Below, one piece after another: positions 1-8,086 of a stretch of 64,000 nt of DNA. The position numbers were made by a program, and so were the translations under genes. Below the pieces are notes generated by a model, which had not been told where the DNA came from, did no database searches, and worked only from the letters and a program-made list of their open reading frames with translations. Within the stretch, counting starts at the first letter, position 1, and every line of letters starts with the position of its first letter. This stretch comes from Paulownia fortunei (taxonomy: Eukaryota; Streptophyta; Magnoliopsida; Lamiales; Paulowniaceae): positions 992,001-1,056,000 of the forward strand of contig CM033122.1 in assembly GCA_019321725.1 (NCBI GenBank), written 5' to 3'.

Positions 1-270
1 TCCGAACTGAAATCGAGGTACCATAACTGCTTCAAGAAGTATGCAAGTGCTATGAATCTAATCAACAAAGCTAACAAATTCATGCGTGCTGGCAAGGCAT
101 CATCTGTCAAAATGTACAGTTCACTGGCCGTGGCTCAAGTTTATTCTTGTGATCAAGATTTGCCTAAACAGCCATACGAACCACCTAACCTTTCCGAGGA
201 TAACAAGGAGTTCAGAAATATTGTTAGTATTATATATGTCATATGCAGTACAGTATCGCCTGGGAAATGA
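1..270 (+). CDS. PMEI/invertase inhibitor-like protein, 3' part only
   Basis: Open from base 1 in frame 1 to the TGA at 268-270; the 5' part lies outside the window. The 89 visible residues match the second half of the intact inhibitors at 2698, 3728 and 4722: a cysteine in the HNCFKKYA segment, an SCDQDL segment carrying its disulfide partner, and a final helix ending VICSTV. The family consists of small extracellular four-helix-bundle proteins that inhibit pectin methylesterase or cell-wall/vacuolar invertase; which target is used cannot be read from sequence. No frame break is seen in the visible part. It is the first visible member of the tandem array. Confidence 0.8.
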   Translation, partial: SELKSRYHNCFKKYASAMNLINKANKFMRAGKASSVKMYSSLAVAQVYSCDQDLPKQPYEPPNLSEDNKEFRNIVSIIYVICSTVSPGK

Positions 271-420
271 ATTAAAGGTTGATTGATAATAATTAATCTC
301 TAAATAAGATGACATGGGGGCATGAATTAATATTTTGAGATATTGTAGTATCCCTTTTTTTTATCTATCTCCTTAAATCTTTACATCTCTTCAGTCTTCA
401 TTAAATGTGTTGATTAGAAA

Positions 421-474
421 TTTTTGCTTTACATGGTCATCAAGAAAGTTTGCCATTTTTACTTCCTAAAACAG
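421..474 (+). promoter_or_regulatory. Orphan copy of the array promoter block
   Basis: Contains TTTTTGCTTTACATGGTCAT followed by TTTGCCATTTTTACTTCCT, matching the block found 120-230 bp before the start codons of the downstream inhibitor genes (about 1478, 2519, 3549, 4553). No intact gene follows; the next coding-like sequence is the relic at about 1208, some 740 bp away instead of the usual 120-180. It may be the promoter of a lost or interrupted array unit. The match is by eye. Confidence 0.5.
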
Positions 475-1207
475 GTAAACATTTATCTATATTGACGGAG
501 AGGAAGCAATAAATTTTGAATGATTTTAAAGAACTGATGTTCAGACTTCAAAAAGAATTTAAAGAACTAAAAAATATACAAAATATAACTTTATTTCTGA
601 AAGGAATAATGAAAACCACTGAGTTTACATTTATTTAATAATATAGTTCTAACTTCGGCCAAACAGACCTAAAACTAGGCTGCTTTTCGAGCTGATTCAG
701 AAAATTACGAAATTTTGTCAAAAAATACCCTGAAATGAGCTTGTGGTAAAATATTGGTCCAAAGACAACTACAAAAAATACTAAAAATGAAAAAAAAAAT
801 ATTTAGAAATTAGAAAAACATCGAGATGGGGGTTAATAATGGGATTTGTGACAAACACGGTCTCTCTTGAAAATAACCTGACAGATCAATTCTCAAAAAG
901 ATAATTGTATGTAGATAAATTGTCTCATACCTCTTTCCGAACTTAAATTGTCTCATACCTCCTTCCGAACTAAAAGTTACGGCCGTTTGAAATTCAACCT
1001 CTAGACCACTTTTATTTGGTCTTTTGTCAATTCGAAGGCTCCCAAAGTATTTCTACCTCTTATACTACCTCGTAAACCTACTTGAGAACAAATGATACAT
1101 TATTAGAGATGTTTTGCGTTGTTAAAGCAAACACTCAGTACCGTTCAAGAAAAATAAAGTGGAAAAAAATTAAAAATATCAAGAAATTAAGCAAGCAAAA
1201 AAAAAAT
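475..1207. other. AT-rich spacer with a 28-bp tandem duplication
   Basis: No gene is seen. A 28-bp unit starting TAAATTGTCTCATACC occurs twice in tandem (916-943 and 944-971) with one mismatch. The stretch separates the orphan promoter block from the relic inhibitor exon, so it could include an insertion, but I could not identify ends or target-site duplications. Confidence 0.5.
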
Positions 1208-1330
1208 GTTAAAACTTTATTACTCTTCTTTACTAATTCTTGATTTTTCTTATGCTCCTAAACTCTCTAGTCAACAGTTACATAATTGCAAAGCCAAGTG
1301 ACATAGTAACAGCTGCAAAACATGCTCCCA
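1208..1330 (+). pseudogene. Relic of an inhibitor-like gene (signal-peptide region)
   Basis: The bases CTAATTCTTGATTTTTCTTA and the following CTCCTAAACTCTCTAGTCAA align with the start of the intact genes, where the same positions encode the signal peptide (FLIFLTLLTSSINSS at 3728). A stretch resembling the ATVTDE segment follows. The expected start codon is absent and frames are broken, so this is a decayed unit rather than a gene. Identity was judged by eye at roughly three quarters over the best 60 bases. Confidence 0.5.
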
Positions 1331-1477
1331 ATGTGCAAGATCTAGAAAAAGTAAAGACATGTTTGTCTTATATCTTGGTCTGAGATTTCATTAAATACAT
1401 CTGAGATAAGTTCTGAGATAAGAATCAAAGGTGAAGGCTAAGGATGCATTAAGCATACTTACAGTTAATTAATAAAG

Positions 1478-1545
1478 GCCAAGCAGATTTTGCTTTTAAT
1501 AACTTGGTCATCAATATATTTTGCCATTTTATGCACCATTTCTTA
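1478..1545 (+). promoter_or_regulatory. Array promoter block upstream of the pseudogene at 1709
   Basis: GGCCAAGCAGATTTTGCTTT ... ACTTGGTCATCAATATATTTTGCC then TTTTATGCACC. It matches the blocks at 2519, 3549 and 4553. The TATATGCA-like element at the 3' side, which would act as TATA box, is degenerate here (TTTTATGCAC). Confidence 0.6.
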
Positions 1546-1708
1546 CTTTCTGACAGAAGAACAAACAAATACCCTTCACCTATTTAACCACAAACAATTC
1601 GGATTTTCTGCATTCTCAGAGCAAACAATCTGTATCCAAAAAAAAGAAAGAAAGAAAACCAAGTGAAAAACTTACAAGAAATAGTAAAATTCCAAGAATT
1701 TCAGAAGA

Positions 1709-2319
1709 ATGATCAAACTCTCCCTTCTTAGCTCATTCTTGTTTTTTCTTCTACTCTTAACAATATCTCCTCCAGCCAATAGTTCCAGAAATGAAAGTGT
1801 TAATCCTAATCCCAGAATTGTTAAGGCCCCCTCAGTAGTAATAGTGACAGATGTGGTCATCCAGAATATTTGCTCTCAAACAGGGGAACCTCGTCTTTGT
1901 CAGCTCATTATCAACCAATTCGAAGGCAAAACACTCTTTCCTAAACCTCTTGCCAATGTAATGGGGCTGGTAAAGGGTCATGCTAAAACAACAGCAAAAA
2001 AGATTTAGGGCCTTTATGATGGCATAGAGGATCAATATAAGTTTGAATTAAAAGCGGGGTACCTTAAGTGCTTGACGGATTACACAAATGCAATGAATCT
2101 GCTTGCTAAAGCTAACAAATTCATGGTTGATGGCAAGATAAAACCTCTCAGACATTACGCTATACTCGCCTTGACTGAAGTCCGTTCTTGCGACCAAGAA
2201 TTAGCTAAACAGCGGCATGAACCATCAGGCCTTGCCAGGATAATAAGAAGTTTAACGATCTTTGTAGTATCTTGTTGGTCATATGTGGCACCTTGAAGAT
2301 GAAACTAAGGGTCGGTTAG
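1709..2319 (+). pseudogene. PMEI/invertase inhibitor-like pseudogene
   Basis: ATG at 1709 opens a normal signal peptide (MIKLSLLSSFLFFLLLL) and the first cysteine pair (ICSQTGEPRLC). The frame is stopped by TAG at 2006-2008, where the paralogues have a tryptophan codon (IWGLY-type context). The same frame continues past the stop with the second cysteine pair (LKCLTDY and RSCDQEL). A one-base deletion next to 2236 then shifts the last helix out of frame; reading the next frame recovers DNKKFNDLCSILLVICGT and ends at TAG 2317-2319. Two independent lesions make function unlikely unless readthrough or sequence error is involved. Read without lesions it would have about the family's usual length. 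Confidence 0.85.
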
Positions 2320-2518
2320 AAATAATATCGAAATAAGACAACATGAGGAACGAATATTTGGGATGATGCTGTATCCCTCTCCATGTAACTCCTTAAATCT
2401 GCTTATTTCTTCATTAAAATTATTAATCTATGTAAGAGTGTTCGATATACAAATATATATACAATTAACATGGTTTATATGGATGGAAATATAGTCCTTG
2501 TTCAGAAATTTCACTAAT

Positions 2519-2574
2519 GTCCAAGCAGATTTTGCTTCACTTGGTCATCAATACACTTTGCCATTATATGCATC
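2519..2574 (+). promoter_or_regulatory. Array promoter block upstream of the gene at 2698
   Basis: GTCCAAGCAGATTTTGCTTC, ACTTGGTCATCAATACACTT, then CCATTATATGCATC, whose TATATGCA is the likely TATA box about 125 bp before the start codon. Nearly identical blocks precede the genes at 3728 and 4722. Confidence 0.65.
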
Positions 2575-2697
2575 ATAATTACTTGGCTGTGAAAAAGTGA
2601 AAAAGGTACCAAAACTATTTAAAAAGCAAATCATACGTATAAACATTCAAGAAAAAAACAGTGAAAAGAAGGAAAAAAACACTAAAAAAGCTCAAGA

Positions 2698-3270
2698 ATG
2701 ACACTTTCTTTCCTTAGCGCACTCTTGATTATCCTGGTACTCCTATCATCAGTCAAAGTTTTCACGTTTTCAGATACAAATGCAAGAATAACAGATAAAT
2801 TCATCCATGAAATTTGCTCTAGGACAAGGAACCCTTCTCTTTTTCTAAAAAACCTGAATTCTTTAATAGGCACTCGCCTTTTTCCTAAACCCCTTGTTGT
2901 TTTGGGAACGAGTCCAATGAGCATGGCACAATCTCATGCAAACAGCACGGCTACCACGATTTGGGACCATTATCGTGGTACAGAAGCTCATAAATCTGAA
3001 CTAAGAATAAGGTACTACAAGTATGTTCTGAAATATGCAGATGCTATGAAGCAACTCAGTAAAGCTAAGAAATTCATTTTAGCTGGAGAGGCCAGATCTG
3101 TCAAAAAATGCACATTGATGGCAGTGGATCGAGTTGATTACTGTGATGTAGAATTGATCAAACCACCATCGACCAAGTTGGAGGCTAATAGGAAATTCTT
3201 GCAGGCTAACAGGGAGTTTAAAGATCTTTGCGATATAATTGTGGAAATTTGTAATAAAGTGTCCGGTTGA
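2698..3270 (+). CDS. Secreted PMEI/invertase inhibitor-like protein lacking two conserved cysteines
   Basis: Intronless, 190 residues, ATG in an AAGAATGACA context shared with its neighbours. Residues 1-20 form a hydrophobic signal peptide. The four-helix inhibitor domain follows (about 30-190), with the array hallmarks RTRNPSL, a YRGT segment and a final LCDIIVEICNKV helix. Oddity: family members have two disulfides, one in the N-terminal hairpin (C..TRNPSLC) and one between helices (YKCF ... SCD). Here C40 is kept but its partner is Phe49, and Tyr109 replaces the third cysteine while C149 is kept, so each pair has lost one partner. An extra cysteine, C138, is shared with the 4722 gene. The reading frame is intact, so the protein is probably made, but its fold or target may differ. 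Target enzyme unknown. Confidence 0.85.
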   Translation: MTLSFLSALLIILVLLSSVKVFTFSDTNARITDKFIHEICSRTRNPSLFLKNLNSLIGTRLFPKPLVVLGTSPMSMAQSHANSTATTIWDHYRGTEAHKSELRIRYYKYVLKYADAMKQLSKAKKFILAGEARSVKKCTLMAVDRVDYCDVELIKPPSTKLEANRKFLQANREFKDLCDIIVEICNKVSG

Positions 3271-3548
3271 ATGGCTAATATGATTGCCTTCATGTAATTC
3301 ACCTGTCTGTTTTTGAATTTTTTTTATCCAAAACTAAATCTAGTCGAACCTCAATTTTCCATTATGATGTGGAGTATCTGATAGTGTCTTTGACCTTCAA
3401 TGAAATTTTCCAGGCTAATGAGATAATGGTGTATTCCAAGTAATTGTGAGGATTTTAGTATTACTGAGCTTTTAAAGAAAAGAAAGGGAAAAAAACGAAG
3501 GAATGCATTCATGGAGATATTGTTTCTTGTGCAATAGTTTTCAATAAT

Positions 3549-3606
3549 GTCCAAGCAGATTTGGCTTCACTTGGTCATCAATACATTTTGCCTTTATATG
3601 CACCTT
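3549..3606 (+). promoter_or_regulatory. Array promoter block upstream of the gene at 3728
   Basis: GTCCAAGCAGATTTGGCTTC, ACTTGGTCATCAATACATTT, then CCTTTATATGCACC; the TATATGCA lies about 130 bp before the start codon. This copy and the one at 4553 are the most alike. Confidence 0.65.
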
Positions 3607-3727
3607 TCTTACTTACCTGAGAAAATAGAAAATACTCCTAGCACCGACATTATATATTCAAGAACAAATAACACAGATGCAATCTGCTCTGTAAAAGCAA
3701 AAAATATCAACATTCAAAAGCTCAAGA

Positions 3728-4294
3728 ATGAGTACACTTTCTTTTCTTAGCTCATTCTTGATTTTCCTCACACTCCTAACATCTTCAATCAACAGTTCCA
3801 CATTGACACAAATCAATGCTACAGTAACAGATGAATTGATCCGTAGAATTTGCAACCAGACAAGGAACCCTTCTCTTTGTCTAAACAATCTGAAATCTTT
3901 AAAAGGTAAGAGCCTTCTTCCTAATCCAATTGCAGCCTTAGGCAGCAACTCCATGAACATGGCTCAATCTCGAGCTAACAGAACAGTTGCCTTAACTTGG
4001 GCCCATTATCGAGGTATAACAGTACATGAACCTGAAGTGAGAATAAAGTACTACAAGTGTTTCTTGAAATATACAGATGTCATGAATCAACTCAGAGAAG
4101 CTAACAGGTACATGTTGGCTGGGGCTCCAAGATTTGTCAAAAACTACATTTTGGTCGCTGTGGATCGAGTTAATTCTTGCGATGGAGAATTGATGAAACC
4201 ACCTCGTGAACACTCAGCCATCCTGGAGGCTAATGGCAAGTTCAAAGATCTTTGCAGTATCATTTTGGCAATCTGTAATAAAGTGCCAAGGTGA
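3728..4294 (+). CDS. Secreted PMEI/invertase inhibitor-like protein
   Basis: Intronless, 188 residues. Residues 1-24 are a signal peptide (FLSSFLIFLTLLTSS). The helical-bundle inhibitor domain follows. All four family cysteines are present: C42 and C51 in the hairpin ICNQTRNPSLC, and C111 (YYKCFLKY) with C151 (VNSCDGEL) joining helices; two more cysteines (C176, C183) lie in the last helix. Possible N-glycosylation sites are N22-SS, N30-AT and N84-RT. The domain acts in the apoplast or vacuole by binding pectin methylesterase or invertase; sequence alone does not say which. The closest relative in the window is the next gene at 4722, with which it shares promoter block, length and long stretches of sequence, so the two look like a recent duplication of a unit of about 1 kb. 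Confidence 0.9.
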   Translation: MSTLSFLSSFLIFLTLLTSSINSSTLTQINATVTDELIRRICNQTRNPSLCLNNLKSLKGKSLLPNPIAALGSNSMNMAQSRANRTVALTWAHYRGITVHEPEVRIKYYKCFLKYTDVMNQLREANRYMLAGAPRFVKNYILVAVDRVNSCDGELMKPPREHSAILEANGKFKDLCSIILAICNKVPR

Positions 4295-4552
4295 AATGAA
4301 GTTAATTGGAATTGAGAGAACAATAAAATGCATGGCATGGTTGAGGTTTACATGCCTAGTTCATGTAATTCCCCAAATGTGAGTACTCATCTTGGTTTTG
4401 CCAGTTCAAGTCATTCTGCTATATATGTACTTTCTAGTTGGGAAAATGAAGTTAAATATATTTACTGATCAGATTCTAAAGAAAAGAAAGGAAAAAACAA
4501 AAGGGATGGATTCATGTATATATTGTTCATGTACAAGAGTTTCAATAATCAT

Positions 4553-4612
4553 GTCCAATCCAGTTTTGCTTCACTTGGTCATCAAGTCATTTTGCCTTTA
4601 TATGCACATTAC
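4553..4612 (+). promoter_or_regulatory. Array promoter block upstream of the gene at 4722
   Basis: GTCCAATCCAGTTTTGCTTC, ACTTGGTCATCAAGTCATTT, then CCTTTATATGCAC. The TATATGCA lies about 115 bp before the start codon. An A-rich stretch with AAAGAAAAGAAAGG lies upstream of both this copy and the copy at 3549, extending the duplicated unit further 5'. Confidence 0.65.
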
Positions 4613-4721
4613 ACCTTGAAAAACGGGAAAATAGTACTTAAATTATTTTTATAAGAACAATCACACAATTAAAATCTGCACAGCTAAACAAATTAATCAA
4701 AATTCAGACAAGAGCCCAAGA

Positions 4722-5291
4722 ATGATAGTTTCTTTTCGTAGCTCATTCTTGATGTTCCTCATACTCCTAACATCAATCAACAGCTCCACATTGGCACTGC
4801 CCAAAAATGCAAAAATAACAGATGAACTCATCCATAGGATTTGCTCTCAGACAAGGAACCCTTCTCTTTGTCTTAACAGTCTCAAATCTTCAAAAGGCAA
4901 GAGCCTTGTTCCTAATTCTCTTGCAGCCATTGGCAGCAACTCTATGAACATGGCTCTATTTCAAGCTAACATAACAACCGACCTGATCTGGCGCCGTTAC
5001 CGTGGTACAACAGTTGATAAACTTAAAATGAGAATAAGGTACCATAAGTGTTTCATGAAATATGCAGTGGACGTCATGAATCAACTAACAAAAGCTAACA
5101 AATACATGTTGGCTGGAGATGCAAGATCTGTTAAAAACTGCATTTCGGTTGCTGTGAAGCGAGTCAATTCTTGCAGCCAAGAATTGATGAAACCACCTCG
5201 TGAACAATCAGGCATAATCCTGGAGGCTAACGATATGTTCACAGATCTTTGTAGCATCATTTTGGCTATTTGCAATACAGTGCCAAGGTGA
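4722..5291 (+). CDS. Secreted PMEI/invertase inhibitor-like protein
   Basis: Intronless, 189 residues, last intact member of the array. Residues 1-22 form a signal peptide (SSFLMFLILLTSINS). The inhibitor domain carries the four expected cysteines (C41 and C50 in ICSQTRNPSLC; C110 in YHKCFMKY and C151 in VNSCSQEL) plus C140, which the 2698 protein also has. It differs from the 3728 protein by one extra residue (AVDVMNQL against TDVMNQL) and scattered substitutions. Same family caveat: invertase or pectin methylesterase inhibitor, target not decidable. No further array member follows until the broken copy at 12404, beyond the carrier gene. Confidence 0.9.
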   Translation: MIVSFRSSFLMFLILLTSINSSTLALPKNAKITDELIHRICSQTRNPSLCLNSLKSSKGKSLVPNSLAAIGSNSMNMALFQANITTDLIWRRYRGTTVDKLKMRIRYHKCFMKYAVDVMNQLTKANKYMLAGDARSVKNCISVAVKRVNSCSQELMKPPREQSGIILEANDMFTDLCSIILAICNTVPR

Positions 5292-6240
5292 AATGAAAGA
5301 ATTGAGTATCATGTATCATTAATGAATTCTGGATGAAAACACGCATGGGGTTAATTTTATGTATATTCTGGTGGTGGGCTCAATGGCTGCCTCTGTATTA
5401 AACAAGATTAATATCATTAAACATGTAGTGATTTTCCATATGAAATTATAAATTATAAATTTTAATATTTTTCAATGGCATGCATATTTACATGAGATTT
5501 CAAAAATAAGAGTTGGGTAGTTGATTATATTGTTTTCAATTATATTCAAAATAAGTTTAGAAATGGAGACACGAATAAAAGATTCAAAATATATTTTGTC
5601 ACTGAATAAACCATAGCTAATGCAGTATACTGACTATTCTTTATTTTTGTATAATGCTTTAAATATATGTACCAGAGATTCTTAACAGTTTGAGGTTTTT
5701 AGGTCATGTTTTCTCTAAAATATTTCCTCTTTACTGGCAACAAGAATCAATTAAACTGATCAATTCTGATTAGCTAACTATTCCACCACAGTCTTTGTGT
5801 TGATATTATGGCAGACCCATGATTAAAATATGATGCTCACTTGTTATACGATTGTAAAGATTTGAATTACACTATCTTTTATCACATTTTAGCACAATAA
5901 CCGAAGCTTATACCTACAATTGACATTAGACTTGAAGCTTACGACACGCTGCAAACACTTGGTCTTGCACTAATTTAAGGTTTTAGGATGGTTCAAATTT
6001 TTAGAAGCCCTATACAATTTTTATTTTGCAAAAAATGTTATAATGGAAATTTTAGCTTTTTCCTCACCTAAAAGTAAATCATTTTTTCAAATAGTCAAAT
6101 ACTAAACTTTGGAAATAATTACTTTCTAATAATCAGTTTCCTGAACTAAACCAAGCATTTCATTTAGTTATATTGATTACTTACTTATGTCAGTTTCATG
6201 AGAAATTATAATACTGCTACTACATTATAAAGCTATGGCC
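5292..6240. other. AT-rich spacer, nothing recognised
   Basis: 3' flank of the inhibitor array. I see no coding sequence, RNA gene or bounded repeat here. Confidence 0.4.
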
Positions 6241-6243
6241 TTA

Positions 6244-7225
6244 GACTATCTCCAATTTCTCACCAAAACCTACATTAAAATATCAAATTTGATATAATTT
6301 CATTTTCAATGGAACACCAAATATTACACCAAATTTGATGTAATGAATAATATTACACCAAATTTGGTATAACAATATTCATTTACACCAAATTTGATGT
6401 AATGTATATATTCCCATTTTACCCCCAAAATTGTTCTACTCTCAATTTTAATTTCATTTGTATCATATATTATATATTTAATTATTTTTAATTTAATTTA
6501 ATTTATTCAATTTTAATTTTCTTATTATTTTGCAATAACATTTATAGTGATTAATTATCATAATTAACAAATAATTAGCATTTGCAATAAATTATAATAA
6601 TTAACAATAATAAATAAATACATTAAAATAACATTACTTGTATAAAATTTAAAAGTAAAATACAACATAAATATTAAAAATTAAAATTTTAAAAATAAAA
6701 TACTACATAAAATTAAAGAAAATAATTTAATAATCTGATAAATCATTTATGGGTAGATCATTTCCGAGTCCTATAAGATCATAAAGAATCAGAGCTACTT
6801 TGACATCTTTTGTTATATTGTTGAGCTCTTTTTTGCATAATGATTGATTATTCATTTCAAAAAAATTCACGTAGATTCGGATTATTTATAAAATTTAAAT
6901 ATTTTAATAAAATCTTATTCTCTTCCCAATATTCTGCCATGATCAATTTTTTTGACTCATTTTGAGCTCGAATCATTTGAATTTGACAAAATTTTTGTAA
7001 TATAATCAATAAATATAATATTAATTATATATAATTTTTTATTTAGTAAAATTAATAGTAATAAAAAATAAATAATTAAATAATTTTATAAAAAAATAAA
7101 TAAATAATAATTAAAAAATAAAAAAATAAATAAAATATTTATTTAATATAAAATTTAGTATAATAATTAAAAAAAATTAATTAAATTATATCAAAATATT
7201 AAATTTGATATAAAACTTGCGTAGT
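6244..7225 (-). mobile_element. Decayed DNA transposon, probably PIF/Harbinger-related
   Basis: The left end reads TTA then GACTATCTCCAATTTCTC, a start often seen in plant Harbinger-type elements. Three subrepeats of the form ACACCAAATTTGATGTAAT follow at about 6328-6402, and an ATATCAAATTTGATATA-like palindrome occurs near both ends (about 6280 and 7190). On the minus strand at 6990-6725 a broken frame reads MAEYWEENKILL, a NNPNLREFF segment, QKRAQQ, and in another frame YDLIGLGNDLP. From memory this resembles the C-terminal part of a DNA-binding accessory protein carried by plant Harbinger elements. Several stops and shifts are present. The right end is not clearly matched to the left, so boundaries are approximate. 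Confidence 0.45.
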
Positions 7226-7853
7226 ACAAAAAATTCTGTTAGATCATATTTCTTTATTTCGGTTTCCTAGGTCTTTGTTTCCCACGTGTAATTGTCTCTT
7301 TCATCATTATTTTTCGAAAATTTTCGAGTTAGTGCTGCCAAATTGCCAACTATGCATTCCTGGAAACGAGGAAAGATGAGAATAAGAATATTATATAACT
7401 ACTCCATTTTTTGAAGAATAATAAAAACCATAGAGTGAGTTTGTATTTACTAGAAAAGTCCTCATCTTTTCATCCTTTTTCAAGTTGGAAGAGGAGATTC
7501 TTCTTCTATTGTCTGCCATAAATAAAAGGGATATGATATTTGTTTTTCTGGAGTATAAGATCTAAATTTGTTAAACTTTAACAGCAAGATTCAGGTGAAT
7601 TTGGAGATAATCAAAATTACAATTTGGCTTTTCAGATTTGACTGTTTCGCCATCTGTACAGTTACAAGATTTGATATTAGGTTTGGATTCGGTGGAAAGA
7701 TTTCATTTCTTGATTGACAGGCTGCTGATTATTGCATCTTTGTGTCCTACTTCTTGAGGAAGATTTCCGCTTTGATTTGAAGAACATCTTGTGAATCCAT
7801 GGCGCTTGTGTTTCAATTGTGAGGGTCGCTTTCTTTATTCTTTCCAGAGTTTG

Positions 7854-8006
7854 ATGTATCTTGTGTTGACTGAAGAGGACGATTGGCTTGTGAACATAGG
7901 GTTTGTTCTCGGGCCATTTGTTTTGCCCATTGAGCAGAAAGCTTTCTCTTTCTGTATCCCAAGAGATAGATGGGATAAGGAGTTTTACCAGTTGCAGGGT
8001 GGATAA
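7854..8006 (+). other. Possible upstream ORF in the leader of the carrier gene
   Basis: An ATG at 7854 opens a 50-codon frame starting MYLVLTEEDDWLVN and ending 80 bp before the carrier start codon. The surrounding 7440-8086 stretch is less AT-rich than the spacer and probably holds the 5' leader. It could act as a translational uORF if transcribed and not spliced out; I have no evidence of conservation. Confidence 0.25.
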
Positions 8007-8086
8007 GAAGTTTTTGTGGCATAATTGAAATTAAAGAGAGAGGTTAATTTTGATAATTGGTTTTGAGAGTATAAGGATTTCTGAAC

